Positions 16,787 through 26,682 of a stretch of DNA of 56,296 bases are shown here, one piece after another. The notes below the pieces were generated by a model, which saw only the letters and a program-made list of their open reading frames with translations, was not told the origin of the DNA and did not search any database. The position numbers were made by a program, and so were the translations under genes. How positions within the stretch are numbered: the first letter of the stretch is position 1; every line of letters starts with the position of its first letter. This stretch comes from Alphaproteobacteria bacterium (GTDB taxonomy: Bacteria; Pseudomonadota; Alphaproteobacteria; DSM-16000; Inquilinaceae): positions 1-56,296 of the forward strand of contig JANQIU010000010.1 of NCBI GenBank assembly GCA_028281985.1, read 5' to 3'.

Positions 16787-18109
16787 TCAGGGGCAGCGGT
16801 AGGCGGTCACCCGGGCCTGGTCGCCATCCCGGGTGACCAGGGCGCCGAAGCGGTCGGGGGTCCGTTCCTCCAACTGCATGTTCAACTCATAGCCTTCGTC
16901 CGTCACCGCGCCGCTGTCGTCATAGGCGTTCAGCGACATCGACACCGCGTCTTCCGTCACCGACCACAGACCCTCGAGCCGGTCGTAGAGGACCGCGGTG
17001 CCTTCCGGATAGAACACCAGCGTGGATGCGCCACCGCACCCGGCGTCGGGGTCGTCCAGCCCCCAGCGGCCGATCAGGTACCGGCGTGTTTCTTCCGGCG
17101 ATGGGGCAGCAGCCATTTCGGGCGCGGGCACGTCCTCGTCCGATCCTGCCGCTTCGGCCGGTTGATCCGGCCCGCTGGCCGGTTCCGGCAGGGGCAGCGG
17201 GGCGGGTGCGGCAACATCCGGCGCCCCGGCGTCCGGTGAGGCGGCGTCCGGTGCGCCAACGCCCGGTGAAGCGATGTCCGGTGAAGCGGGCGTATCCGGC
17301 TGTGGCGCGGGCGCCGATAGGACGGCCACCCGGTCGGCCCGATCGGTTCGCATCACGTCACAATACTGTCCGGCCGCATCCAGCGCGGTGCAGACGGCCT
17401 GCATCTGTTCCTGGCTGCCGCCGGCCCCCAGGAGCCGCTGAAACCGGCCGCGGTCGCCCAGGTCGATCGGCACCACCACCGGCTCGAGGCCGGCAAGCTG
17501 CGGGTAGCGGGCCTGCAACTGCGTCCAGCCTTCGGCCGCGTTGCCCGCATCGCGATAGGATTCCAGATGCACGCCATAAGGCCCGCCGTCGGGGACCGAA
17601 GCCGTGGCCGTTTCCCCCTCGACGGCCTCCTGATCGGCGTCGGGATCGAACGGCTCGAGCCGGAAGAACGCCCCGTCGAACCCGTTGATCAGGGTGCCGT
17701 CGTCCAGCGGGATGAATCCGTCGAAAAGCCGTTCGCCGCACAAAACGGCGACGACTTCCAGCATCTCCTGTTCGATCCCCACCTCGTCCGGGGCAAGGCC
17801 ATAGGGCTCCAGGAAGTCGACAGAACTGATCTCGTCGACCTGAAACCGCGGCACGTCACAGCGATTGCCGCGCAGGCCGATCACCGTTTCCGACGCCACC
17901 AGAGCCGGTGCGCCGACATAGGCCTGTGCCAGATCCGCATCGATCGGCGCCCGCAAGGCCCGGGTCACGTCGACGGCGCGCCAGGTGCCGACGATGCTGT
18001 CCGGCGGGTCGCCGGGCTCGGCCAGGCTGATATCCTCGCGGGTGGCGCATCCGCTGACGGCAACACCACAGGCCAACAGCAACAGCGTACAGGTACTCAT
18101 GCGTTGCAT
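16787..18109 (-). CDS. Lipoprotein with SPOR-like central region
   Basis: This encodes 440 aa; the ATG at 18109 or a GTG two codons earlier fits the GAGGAGG ribosome site. A signal peptide ends in a lipobox, VAVSGC, with the lipidated Cys at residue 21. Three parts follow. An N-terminal domain (about 38-150, SIVGTWRAVDVTRAL) comes first. A SPOR-like stretch comes next (about 177-265, YGVHLESYRDAGNAAEGW ... FQRLLGAG). After a Pro/Ala linker with degenerate SPD/APD repeats (275-305), a C-terminal domain (345-440) opens with YLIGRWGLDD. Both flanking domains start with a G-x-W motif, like lipocalin-like modules. The function is unknown. Confidence 0.65.
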   Translation of the reverse strand: MQRMSTCTLLLLACGVAVSGCATREDISLAEPGDPPDSIVGTWRAVDVTRALRAPIDADLAQAYVGAPALVASETVIGLRGNRCDVPRFQVDEISSVDFLEPYGLAPDEVGIEQEMLEVVAVLCGERLFDGFIPLDDGTLINGFDGAFFRLEPFDPDADQEAVEGETATASVPDGGPYGVHLESYRDAGNAAEGWTQLQARYPQLAGLEPVVVPIDLGDRGRFQRLLGAGGSQEQMQAVCTALDAAGQYCDVMRTDRADRVAVLSAPAPQPDTPASPDIASPGVGAPDAASPDAGAPDVAAPAPLPLPEPASGPDQPAEAAGSDEDVPAPEMAAAPSPEETRRYLIGRWGLDDPDAGCGGASTLVFYPEGTAVLYDRLEGLWSVTEDAVSMSLNAYDDSGAVTDEGYELNMQLEERTPDRFGALVTRDGDQARVTAYRCP

Positions 18110-18291
18110 GATCACGCGCGCCTCCTCGCGTGGGCGAACACCACTGCGGACCGGACCGCCGACAATCGCTGTCATGGATCGGCTACCGGGGATCGATTCC
18201 GCTCCGAATCAATACTCTAGCGCAGGCCGGGTGTCATGACTCTGCGAAAGCGACGTAATGCAGCCTTGCGCAGGCGCGCAACCCGATCGCA

Positions 18292-21200
18292 TCAGATCGC
18301 GGCGGCCATGCCCCGCAGGCGGCGGGCAGCGACCGCCAGCATGGCCACATCGACGCTGGCGGCCGAGCGGACCTCGCCCACGGTTCGGCCGATCCGGTCG
18401 ATGGTCGCCCGGCCCTGCGCCTCCCAGGCCTCCAGAACGGCGGTCGGTTCCGCCAGCTCGCCCTTCGGCGCAGCACAGCAGATGCGGCTCGCCAGATCCG
18501 ACTGCACCGCATCGATATCGTCGACGATCGCGTCTATCGCCTGGGCGTGCCAATGGCTGGTTCCGGTCGCCCGCCGGGCGGCGGCCCGCAGGGCATCGAA
18601 GCCGATCCGGCCGCCCAGGGCGAAGTAAAGCGACGCCACTGCGGCCACCGACTGTCCGGCCCGTTCGGCCACGGCGATCAGGTCGAGCCCGGCCGACAAA
18701 GGCGCCAGGGCGGTGATGTCCTGCGCCAGATCATCCGGCACCCCCGACGCGGCAAGATCCTGGCTGCCGGCCTGCAGATTGTCGCGCATCTCTTCCGGGA
18801 TGGTTTGCGACAGGGTCGCGGACAGGTCGGAAAGCGGTCCCCGGAACCGGTCGATCGCGCTGCCGATCCCCCCGTCCGGGGTCGCGCTTCGCAGGACCCA
18901 GGCCGTCTGCCGGGACACCAGATCGCGGATCGCCTCCAGCATGCGGGTCTGGACCTCCGCGGAAACCTGGGTGTCCAGCGCCTGGATCCGCTCCCAGAAC
19001 CCGCGGAGCCCATAGCTGTCGCGGACGATCAGATAGGCGCGGGTGACATCGGCTGCCCCCAGGCCCGTCTTCTCCGCCATTTCGGCGAAGAAGGTCGGCC
19101 CGGTCCGGTTGATCATGCTGTTGACCACATAGGTGGCGATCAGTTCGCGCCGCAGCGGGTGCCCCAGGATGGCATCCCGGTGACCGTCGCGCAGCGGCGT
19201 CGGGAAATACAACAGCAGGTCCTGCTCCAGGAACGGATCGTCGGGCAGGTCGCTGTCCATCACCCGGTCGTAGAGATCGATCTTGGCCGACGCCAACAGC
19301 AGCGACAGTTCCGGGCGCGTCAGACCCTCGCCGCCGGCCGCGCGTTCCTCGACCGCCGCGTCGTCGGGCAGCAGCTCGATCTCCCGGTCCAGCCGGCCGG
19401 CACGCTCCAGCGTGCGCATGAACCGGGCGTGGGACGCCAGCCGCTCGGCCGCCCGGTGCTGTTCTACGCTGATGGCTTGGGTCTGAAGGTAGTTGTCCCG
19501 CAGGACCAGGCCGGCGACCGCGTCGGTCATCCGGTCGAGCAGGCTGTTGCGGTCCTCGATCGACATGGCGCCGGCGGTCACCGCCGGGGTCAGCAGGATC
19601 TTGATGTTGACCTCGTGGTCGGAACAGTCGACGCCGGCTGAATTGTCGATGAAATCCGTGTTCAGCCGCCCGCCCCGTCGGGCGAAGGCGATCCGGCCGC
19701 ACTGGGTGACCGCCAGATTGGCGCCTTCGCCGATGACCCGGGCCCGCAGGTCCTCGGCATCGACCCGCAGCCCGTCATTGGCTTTGTCGCCCGCCGCGGC
19801 GTGGGTTTCGGCTGCCCCTTTGATGTAGGTGCCGATACCGCCGAACCACAGGAGGTCCGCGTCGGCGCGCAGCAGCGCGGAAATCAACGCCGTCGGCGTC
19901 ATCACCGCCCGGTCCAGGCCGAACCGTCCCTGGGCTTCCGGCGACAGGCGGAGAGATTTGGCGGTGCGGCTGAAGACGGCGCCGCCGGGGGACAACAGGC
20001 CGGTGTCGTACTGGTCCCAGGACCCGCGGGCCAGGTCGAACAGGCGCTGGCGTTCGGCAAACGATCGCGCCGGATCGGGGTCGGGATCGACGAAGATGTG
20101 CAGATGGTTGAACGCCGCCAGCAGGCGGATATGCGGCGATAGCAGCATACCGTTGCCGAAGACGTCGCCCGACATGTCGCCGACGCCGATCACGGTGAAA
20201 GGCTGCGACTGGGTATCGACGCCCAGCTCGCGGAAATGCCGCTTGACCGATTCCCAGGCGCCCCGGGCGGTGATGCCCATCTTCTTGTGGTCGTATCCGG
20301 CCGAGCCGCCCGACGCGAAGGCGTCGTCCAGCCAATAGCCGTAGTCCTGGCTGATGGCGTTGGCGATGTCGGAGAAGGTCGCCGTCCCCTTGTCGGCCGC
20401 CACCACCAGATAGGTGTCGTCGCCGTCGTGCCGGATCACACGGCTGGGCGGTACCACCTGCCCGTCGACCAGATTGTCGGTCAGGTCCAGCAGCCCGCGG
20501 ATGAAGGTCTGGTAACAGGCGATACCCTCGCGCTGTTGGGTCTGGCGATCGCCGCCAGGCGGCGGCCGCTTGACGACGAAGCCGCCCTTGGACCCCAACG
20601 GGACGATGACGGCGTTCTTGACCATCTGCGCCTTCATCAGGCCCAGGATCTCGGTCCGGAAGTCCTCGCGCCGATCGGACCAGCGGATACCGCCCCGGGC
20701 GACCCGGCCACCGCGCAGATGCACGCCCTCGACCCGGGGGCTGTAGACGAAGATCTCCCGCCACGGACGCGGCAGCGGCAGGTCCTCGATCGCCCCGCTG
20801 TCCAGTTTCAGCGACAGGTAGGGCTTGGGCTCCCCATCCTCCGCCGTCTGGTGGAAGTTGGTGCGCAGGGTCGCCTGGATCCCATTGGCCAGACGGCGCA
20901 GGATCCGGTCCTCGTTCAGGTTCTCGACCGCGTCCAGGGCGGCGTCGACTTCCGCCACCAGGGAGTCGGCGACCGCCGTCCGGTCCAGATCGCTGCCGAG
21001 TTCGAACCGGGCCTGGAACAGGGCGATCAACAGGCGGGCGATCCCGGGATGGGCGTTCAGCGCCTCGGCGATCGCCCCGCGGCTGAACTCGAACCGGGCC
21101 TGCTGCAGGTACCGGGCATAGGCGCGCAGGACGACGACCGATCGCCAGTCCAACCCGGCGCACAGGACCAGCCGGTTGAAGCTGTCATCCTCGACATCGC

Positions 21201-23154
21201 CGTACCAGATGCGCACGAAGGCCCGGCGCAGCGGCCGCGACCGCGTTTCCAGGTCGACCACCGTCCCGCCGCGGGTCTCCAGGACGAAGTCGTGGATCCA
21301 GACGGTGTCCACCGTGTCGCCGTCCACGCCCGTCGGACGCACCTCGTGCGGCACTTCCGACAACACGCGGAAGCCCATGTTCTCCAGGACCGGCAGGACA
21401 TCGGACAGCGGCACCGGATCGCTGCGGTGGTAGAGACGGAACCCGAGCTGATAGTCCGGGGCCCCGGCGGGCCGGGACAGGCTGGCGACGATCCGCCCGT
21501 CGGCCAGTACGCGTTCGATGCGGTCGATGTCGACGATCGCCCCCCGGATCGCCGCGGTTTCCCGATAGGCGGTCGGGAAGGCCTCCGCATAGCGGGCCAT
21601 CAGGGCCAGGCCGCGCCCCTCGCCTTTTGCCTCGACCAGATCGCGGCGCAAGCGATCGGTCCAGCTGCGGCTGACCTCGACCAGTTCCGCCTCGATCTCT
21701 GACACTGGCGTATCGGGTATTTCGCCGGGCGTCGTGGCGATCATCACGTGCACCCGCGCGTGCTGGTCCTGGCCCAATTCGATGGTGAACGACAACACGC
21801 TGCCGCAATAGGCCCGCGTCAGGATCGCCTGCACCGCCTCGCGAAGGGCGGTGCTGTAGCGCTCGCGCGGCAGGTAGACCAGGCAGGAGACAAATCGCTC
21901 GAACGGGTCGCGGCGGACGAACAGGGCAGCGTTCGGCCGGTCCTGCAGCTGCAGGATGCCCTGGGCCGTCTCCAGCAGGTCGTCCTCCTCCACCTGGAAC
22001 AGTTCGTCCCGGGGATAGGCGTTCAGGATATGGGCGAACGCCTTGGCGTCGTGGCTGACGGTCGCCAACCCGGCCCGTTCGACCGTGCGTTCGATCTTCT
22101 GGCGCAGGATCGGGATCTCCCGTGCCGGGGTCTGATAGGCCACTGAGGTGAACAGGCCGGCGAACAGGATCTCGCCGACGACCGACCCGGCACCGTCGAA
22201 CGCCTTGACGATGACCGTGTCCAGGAAGACGCGCCGATGCACGGTCGCGCGCCGGTTGGCCTTGGTCACCATCAACAGCTGCGGCTGGCGGATGAAATCC
22301 TGGATCTCGATCGGCAATGCCGCGTAGTGGCGCAGCCCTTCGAACACGGAGACCTCGGGCTGGCGCAGGATGCCCAGCCCGCGATCCGGCACGATGTGCA
22401 GGTCGACCTCGCCGCCGTCATAGGCAAAGCCGTATTCCCGGTAGCCCAGACAAATGAAATGCCCGTCGTCCAGCCAGCGCAGGAACTCGACCACCTCGTC
22501 GATATCGGCCGGCGGCACCGGCGGCGGGCTTTCCTGCAGCCCGCGGACGACCGCACGCAGCCGGTCGCGCATTTTCGGCCAGTCGGTGACCGCGGCCCGG
22601 ACATCCGCCAGGACGCCATGCAATACCGCTTCGATTTCCTTCAGGACATCGGGATCGGACTGGGCGTCGATCTGGATCTGAACGAAGCTCTCGGCCTTGG
22701 TCGCCGGGCTGATCTCGGCGGCCGGGCAAACCCGGGACAATGAGCCATCGGCGGCGCGCGCGACCCGGGCGATCGGGTGGATCACCAGATGGACCACCAA
22801 TCCCCGCCCCAGCAATGCCTGGACGACGGAGTCGACCAGGAACGGCATGTCGTCGTTCACGACTTCAACCACCGTGTGCCCGGTATGCCAGCCGTGATCG
22901 GCGGCCGAGGGGTTGAACGCCCGCAGGCTCGGCCCGTCGCCCGTGCGGCGCAGCCCGAAACGCCACAAGCTGAGCGCCGCGCCGGCAAGATCGTCCGGCG
23001 AAACGCCTGCCAGATCCCGGGCCGGAACACTGCCGAGGTAGAGTGCGGCGAAGGCGGCTGCGGCCACCTTCTGGTCCGGCGGGACGGCGGCGCTGATCCG
23101 CTGCAGAATCGGGTCGACCGTCGAGACAAGGGACTCAGGGGCCAGGTCGGCCAT
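18292..23154 (-). CDS. NAD-specific glutamate dehydrogenase, large (~180 kDa) class
   Basis: This encodes 1620 aa. The start at MADLAPES has a GGAGGAAG ribosome site; the upstream in-frame codons lack one. The N-terminal half carries the regulatory ACT-like region (VVEVVNDDMPFLVDSV near residue 90). The central catalytic domain shows GSKGGFVVKRPP, GDMSGDVFGNGMLLSP and EGANLAVTQCGRIAF with DFIDNSAGVDCSDHEVNIK. The enzyme oxidatively deaminates glutamate to 2-oxoglutarate with NAD in the cytoplasm and is usually catabolic. It is complete, with no frameshift seen. Nothing overlaps it on this strand; long opposite-strand frames are shadows. Confidence 0.97.
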   Translation of the reverse strand: MADLAPESLVSTVDPILQRISAAVPPDQKVAAAAFAALYLGSVPARDLAGVSPDDLAGAALSLWRFGLRRTGDGPSLRAFNPSAADHGWHTGHTVVEVVNDDMPFLVDSVVQALLGRGLVVHLVIHPIARVARAADGSLSRVCPAAEISPATKAESFVQIQIDAQSDPDVLKEIEAVLHGVLADVRAAVTDWPKMRDRLRAVVRGLQESPPPVPPADIDEVVEFLRWLDDGHFICLGYREYGFAYDGGEVDLHIVPDRGLGILRQPEVSVFEGLRHYAALPIEIQDFIRQPQLLMVTKANRRATVHRRVFLDTVIVKAFDGAGSVVGEILFAGLFTSVAYQTPAREIPILRQKIERTVERAGLATVSHDAKAFAHILNAYPRDELFQVEEDDLLETAQGILQLQDRPNAALFVRRDPFERFVSCLVYLPRERYSTALREAVQAILTRAYCGSVLSFTIELGQDQHARVHVMIATTPGEIPDTPVSEIEAELVEVSRSWTDRLRRDLVEAKGEGRGLALMARYAEAFPTAYRETAAIRGAIVDIDRIERVLADGRIVASLSRPAGAPDYQLGFRLYHRSDPVPLSDVLPVLENMGFRVLSEVPHEVRPTGVDGDTVDTVWIHDFVLETRGGTVVDLETRSRPLRRAFVRIWYGDVEDDSFNRLVLCAGLDWRSVVVLRAYARYLQQARFEFSRGAIAEALNAHPGIARLLIALFQARFELGSDLDRTAVADSLVAEVDAALDAVENLNEDRILRRLANGIQATLRTNFHQTAEDGEPKPYLSLKLDSGAIEDLPLPRPWREIFVYSPRVEGVHLRGGRVARGGIRWSDRREDFRTEILGLMKAQMVKNAVIVPLGSKGGFVVKRPPPGGDRQTQQREGIACYQTFIRGLLDLTDNLVDGQVVPPSRVIRHDGDDTYLVVAADKGTATFSDIANAISQDYGYWLDDAFASGGSAGYDHKKMGITARGAWESVKRHFRELGVDTQSQPFTVIGVGDMSGDVFGNGMLLSPHIRLLAAFNHLHIFVDPDPDPARSFAERQRLFDLARGSWDQYDTGLLSPGGAVFSRTAKSLRLSPEAQGRFGLDRAVMTPTALISALLRADADLLWFGGIGTYIKGAAETHAAAGDKANDGLRVDAEDLRARVIGEGANLAVTQCGRIAFARRGGRLNTDFIDNSAGVDCSDHEVNIKILLTPAVTAGAMSIEDRNSLLDRMTDAVAGLVLRDNYLQTQAISVEQHRAAERLASHARFMRTLERAGRLDREIELLPDDAAVEERAAGGEGLTRPELSLLLASAKIDLYDRVMDSDLPDDPFLEQDLLLYFPTPLRDGHRDAILGHPLRRELIATYVVNSMINRTGPTFFAEMAEKTGLGAADVTRAYLIVRDSYGLRGFWERIQALDTQVSAEVQTRMLEAIRDLVSRQTAWVLRSATPDGGIGSAIDRFRGPLSDLSATLSQTIPEEMRDNLQAGSQDLAASGVPDDLAQDITALAPLSAGLDLIAVAERAGQSVAAVASLYFALGGRIGFDALRAAARRATGTSHWHAQAIDAIVDDIDAVQSDLASRICCAAPKGELAEPTAVLEAWEAQGRATIDRIGRTVGEVRSAASVDVAMLAVAARRLRGMAAAI

Positions 23155-23385
23155 CGGGTTTCTTCCTCCCATTCCACCGGAACCGGCGGTTTTTCGAACT
23201 ATATCACCGCGCAACGACCCGGCCAGTTCGGCAAGGCCGTTTCCTGGCTGACCGGTCTGCATGCAATGTCGTTACTGCGGTAAGATGGTCCCGCGGCGCG
23301 GGGGCACCGCGGAGAACAGCCAGGCAGGGCGGGCCGGGGCGCGGGAGAAGCCGGGCCGGCGACCCGGACACAGTCAGAGGGCGGT

Positions 23386-24189
23386 ATGCAACGTAGATTC
23401 GGTACTGGGGGCTTTCTGGCGTGCTGGCGCACCGGGCTTCTGGCCCTTGCCGCGGTGATGGCGTCGGTCGGCGCCGCCCCCGCCCAGGAGCGGCTGCCGC
23501 TTGTCGGGATCGTCGGCGCCGATGACCGCATGCCGGTCGACAGTCAGGATTGGCCCTGGGCGGCAATCGGGCGGATCAACCGGTCGACCGGCGGCTTCTG
23601 CACGGGAACGCTGATCGGCGAACGGCTGGTGCTGACGGCCGCCCACTGCCTGTACGACCGCCGCCTGGGGCGGTGGTCACCCCCGGGGAACCTGCATTTC
23701 GTGGCCGGGTACCGGCGCGGCGCTTACCTGGGCCACTCGGTCGCCGACAGCATCGTAGTCGATCCGGCCTATCGGCCGGGCGCGACGCGCGATCCTGACA
23801 ACCTGTCCCGTGACTGGGGTCTGATGGTGCTGGACCGGCCGCTTGATGTCCGGCCGCTCGACCTCCGGCCGCTGGCTGCCGGGGAACTGACGGCAGAGAC
23901 CGAAGCCGGCACCCTGTACCGGGCCGGGTACAGTCAGGATCGGGCGCATCTTCTGGCCGTGCACCGGGACTGTCCGCTGCTGAGCGTGACCGACGACCCC
24001 TACCTGATCCTGCATGGGTGCGATTCGACCCATGGCGATTCCGGTTCCGCCCTGCTGCTGGTCAAGGACGAGACGGTGCAGGTGGTCGGCCTGCACAGCG
24101 CCGTGGTTGTGATCGACGGCTCCGAGCAGGGTTTGGCTGTCCCTGCAACCGCATTTGCTGGAGCAATCGGACCACAAGCTGATGAATAA
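23386..24189 (+). CDS. Secreted trypsin-like serine protease (S1 family)
   Basis: This encodes 267 aa with an N-terminal signal peptide (hydrophobic residues about 15-33, ending GAAPAQ). The catalytic triad is His87 in VLTAAHC, Asp143 in RDWGLMVLD and Ser219 in HGDSGSAL. CTGTLIGERLVL precedes the His. Paired Cys residues are consistent with disulphides (Cys72/Cys88). Members are secreted or periplasmic endopeptidases, often called V8-like or glutamyl endopeptidase-like. It is a single-gene unit, followed by an AT-rich stretch. Regulation is not visible. Confidence 0.88.
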   Translation: MQRRFGTGGFLACWRTGLLALAAVMASVGAAPAQERLPLVGIVGADDRMPVDSQDWPWAAIGRINRSTGGFCTGTLIGERLVLTAAHCLYDRRLGRWSPPGNLHFVAGYRRGAYLGHSVADSIVVDPAYRPGATRDPDNLSRDWGLMVLDRPLDVRPLDLRPLAAGELTAETEAGTLYRAGYSQDRAHLLAVHRDCPLLSVTDDPYLILHGCDSTHGDSGSALLLVKDETVQVVGLHSAVVVIDGSEQGLAVPATAFAGAIGPQADE

Positions 24190-24300
24190 ATGTCACTAAA
24201 ATTCTATACATCTTTGTGTCTTTAAATATATAGTCTCTGTTTTCTTGTTATCTATTTCTTGTGTTGCGGAAATTAATTAGGGATTAACTTCCCAACGCAT
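24190..24300. other. AT-rich intergenic stretch after the protease gene
   Basis: Directly after the protease stop the base composition changes sharply from GC-rich to AT-rich for roughly 110 bases, including TTAAATATATAG. No open frame, repeat or RNA-like fold is recognisable. It may hold a terminator and promoter region for the downstream membrane-protein gene, but no consensus is convincing. The rest of the gap to 24446 returns to normal composition, with no gene seen. Confidence 0.5.
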
Positions 24301-24446
24301 AACATGCGGAACCCTGACGGCAGACGGTGACTTTGGATCCGGGCTTGGGCAGCCGCGATCCGATTGCCAGTTGATCGCCCCTGCCGGATCGGGGGCGAGC
24401 CTGCACCTGCGGACGGGTGTGCAGGCGCTTTAGAGGCATGGAGCCC

Positions 24447-24842
24447 ATGCGAACCGTAGTTGTCGTCCTGATCGTCCTGCTGGTCCTGGCCGCAACGCCT
24501 ATTGTCGTCTTTCCCATGCTCGGTACCGGCCCCAACCAGTCCAACCTGGTGCCCTTCGACCTGACCTATGTTCCGGTCAGGGCGTCCGACGGGGTGTCCT
24601 ACCGGTCCAATGCCCGGATGCTTCTGGAAGTGGCCGACCCGGAAACCGCCGACATGGTTCGTCAGCGGCTACCCCGGTTGACCGATCGGGCCTGGCACTA
24701 CCTGGCGCAGGCCAACCGTGACCCGCTGCGGACCGGAAACGACGCCCGGCATCTGGAACTGCAGGTGGACCGGGCGGCAGCCGACGTGTTCGGCTATGGC
24801 GTCATCCGGGATGTTCTGATCAAGGAGATCGAAACCCACTGA
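24447..24842 (+). CDS. Single-pass membrane protein, possibly FliL-like
   Basis: This encodes 131 aa starting at MRTVVVVLIVLLVLA, chosen for the GGAG six bases upstream. One N-terminal membrane helix is followed by a ~100-residue periplasmic domain with DLTYVPVRASDGVSY, a VADPETADMVRQRLPRL segment and an end of VIRDVLIKEIE. The layout (short N-in anchor, a domain with a strand and the pattern x-x-RLxxLRD-like) resembles FliL stator-associated proteins, but I see no diagnostic residue. cheW lies next to it on the opposite strand. Otherwise hypothetical. Confidence 0.5.
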   Translation: MRTVVVVLIVLLVLAATPIVVFPMLGTGPNQSNLVPFDLTYVPVRASDGVSYRSNARMLLEVADPETADMVRQRLPRLTDRAWHYLAQANRDPLRTGNDARHLELQVDRAAADVFGYGVIRDVLIKEIETH

Positions 24843-24861
24843 CGGCAGCCGGAAAGATGTG

Positions 24862-24897
24862 AGCACAAAAGAACGGGGCGCCAAACCGGCGCCCCCG
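24862..24897 (-). terminator. Intrinsic terminator downstream of cheW
   Basis: The 8-bp stem GGGGCGCC/GGCGCCCC with a 5-base loop lies at 24875-24895. On the minus strand it is followed by GTTCTTTTGTG, a U-rich tail, so it terminates cheW transcription. On the plus strand it follows the membrane-protein gene but has no U run. Confidence 0.7.
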
Positions 24898-24945
24898 TCG
24901 CATCGGCTGTTGTGACCTGCTGCTCCGGCAGCAGGCCGCCGGTCT

Positions 24946-25422
24946 TCAGGTGTGCAGGAAGTTCATCAGGTTCTGAACGCTGGTCATGATCAGCAACTGA
25001 CCTTCCAAGCGGTAGACGCCGGTAGCAACCTCGCGCCAGACCGGATCCAGCGTGGACGGGTTCTTCTCGAAGGTACCCGCGTCCAGGGTCAGCACTTCGC
25101 CGATATTGTCGATGATCAGGCTGTACAGATCGCCCTGATATTCGACGACCACGCTCATGTACTTCTCGCCGGGTTCGCGAGCCGGCAATCCCAAACGGGT
25201 CCGCAGATCGATCGCCGTGACGATCTTGCCTCGGATGTTCAGCGCTCCGGCCACTTCCGGCGGCGCCAGCGGCACGCGGGTCATGGTCATGCTGTTGTGG
25301 ACGTCCTGGACCTCCTGGGTGGGAACGCCGAACAGCTGACCGAAAATGGTCATGGTGATGGCTTGGGTGGTGTCGGTTGTCGCCACCGCGTTCTGCTTAA
25401 CCGGTACCAGGGCGTCGGGCAT
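24946..25422 (-). CDS. cheW: Chemotaxis coupling protein CheW
   Basis: This encodes 158 aa, starting at MPDALVPVK (ribosome site GAGG). It consists of the CheW-fold SH3-like domains: TIFGQLFGVPTQEVQDV, PPEVAGALNIRGKIVTAIDLRTRLGL (the conserved NxRG segment), YSLIIDNIGEVLTL. It links chemoreceptors to CheA. A longer frame to 25497 is Arg-rich and unlike the family. No cheA or receptor gene is in the window, so it is an isolated cheW. A terminator follows at 24862-24897. Confidence 0.93.
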   Translation of the reverse strand: MPDALVPVKQNAVATTDTTQAITMTIFGQLFGVPTQEVQDVHNSMTMTRVPLAPPEVAGALNIRGKIVTAIDLRTRLGLPAREPGEKYMSVVVEYQGDLYSLIIDNIGEVLTLDAGTFEKNPSTLDPVWREVATGVYRLEGQLLIMTSVQNLMNFLHT

Positions 25423-25689
25423 GACAGGACCTCGTCGACGATGCGGCACGCAATGCCGCCGAATACGCCGCCGGCGAATACCGGCGCTCGGGTCCATGGA
25501 TACCGGGATAGGATTAATGGGCGCTTAAGCGCAGCACGGGGCATCGTGTGACGGCGATGCTGCGGCTGTGCGGTGGTGCAAACCGGTTTGTCGGATTCGA
25601 CTTGGATTCTGTCGGATCCGCTGATGGAACGGGATCCACGCCGTCGCTAGGGTCCCGGACACCGCCACCGCACGAAGAGGACCGGACCC

Positions 25690-26610
25690 ATGTCCAGCGT
25701 CACGCTCACCCGCCGCCACGTCGTCGCCGGCCTGGGTGCCGCCGGGATCGGCGCTGCCTTTCCCACCGGGGCTGCGGGCCTGGTGTCGGCTGCCCTTGAT
25801 CTCCAGGTCGGCGACATCGCCGTCACTACCCTGTCAGACGGCCATTTCGACGTGCCGGTGGGCTTCTTCGCTAATGTCGGGCCCGAGATGCTGGAAGGTC
25901 TTGGCGAGACCATCCGTATCGGCGCCAATGTCTGGGTAGTTCGTTCGAACGGCCGCATCGTGCTGATCGACGCCGGCTCCGGCGCGGCGCTGGCGCAGAT
26001 GTTTCCAGAGACCGGCAAGCTGGCCAACCGTCTGGCGGCCGAAGGGATTGCGCCCGATCAGGTCGCCGACGTCGTGCTGACCCACATGCATGCCGACCAT
26101 ATCGGCGGGCTGGTCACCGACGGCGCGCCGACCTTTCCCAACGCGCAGGTTCATTTGGCCGAGGCCGAGTGGGTCTTCTGGACCGACACCGGCCTCCTCA
26201 CCCGCGCCCCGGACGACCAGAAGCCGCTGATCCAACTTATCCAGGCTTTGGCCCAGCCACTGGCCGACCGGGTGGTGCTGCATACCGGCGAGGCCGATCT
26301 CGGCGACGGCCTGACCCTGCTGCCGGCGCCCGGCCACACGCCGGGCCACCTGGCCGTGCGCCTGGCCTCCGGCGATACCCAGTTCCTGGTGCTGGCTGAC
26401 GCGCTGATCGCCGGCGCCCTGCAATTCGCCCACCCGGCGGTCGCCTATGCCCTGGACGGCGACCCGACCCAAGCCGCAGCCACCCGCCGGGCGCTGTTCG
26501 ACCAGCTGGCCGCCGACCGGATCGTCTTCGCCGCCACCCATCTGGCGTTCCCGGGTGCGGGTATGGTGGAGCGCCGCGGCGCCGGTTACGCGTTCGTGGC
26601 GCTGGATTGA
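25690..26610 (+). CDS. MBL-fold metallohydrolase with N-terminal export signal
   Basis: This encodes 306 aa. The start ATG has a GAGG-type site (AAGAGG). An N-terminal hydrophobic segment follows RRHVVAGLGAAG, a near-Tat pattern with a twin Arg and a hydrophobic run ending about residue 36, so export is likely. The zinc motif HMHADHIGG is at residues 132-140, with PGHTPGHLAV downstream as the second half of the metallo-beta-lactamase fold. Related proteins act as quorum-quenching lactonases or arylsulfatase-like hydrolases; the substrate is not deducible. Confidence 0.85.
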   Translation: MSSVTLTRRHVVAGLGAAGIGAAFPTGAAGLVSAALDLQVGDIAVTTLSDGHFDVPVGFFANVGPEMLEGLGETIRIGANVWVVRSNGRIVLIDAGSGAALAQMFPETGKLANRLAAEGIAPDQVADVVLTHMHADHIGGLVTDGAPTFPNAQVHLAEAEWVFWTDTGLLTRAPDDQKPLIQLIQALAQPLADRVVLHTGEADLGDGLTLLPAPGHTPGHLAVRLASGDTQFLVLADALIAGALQFAHPAVAYALDGDPTQAAATRRALFDQLAADRIVFAATHLAFPGAGMVERRGAGYAFVALD

Positions 26611-26682
26611 GCGCAGGAACGGTTCAGGCAGGCCGCAGGACCGGCCCGTCGGTGTCGATGAAATCTGGGAGTTCGGTGACAA

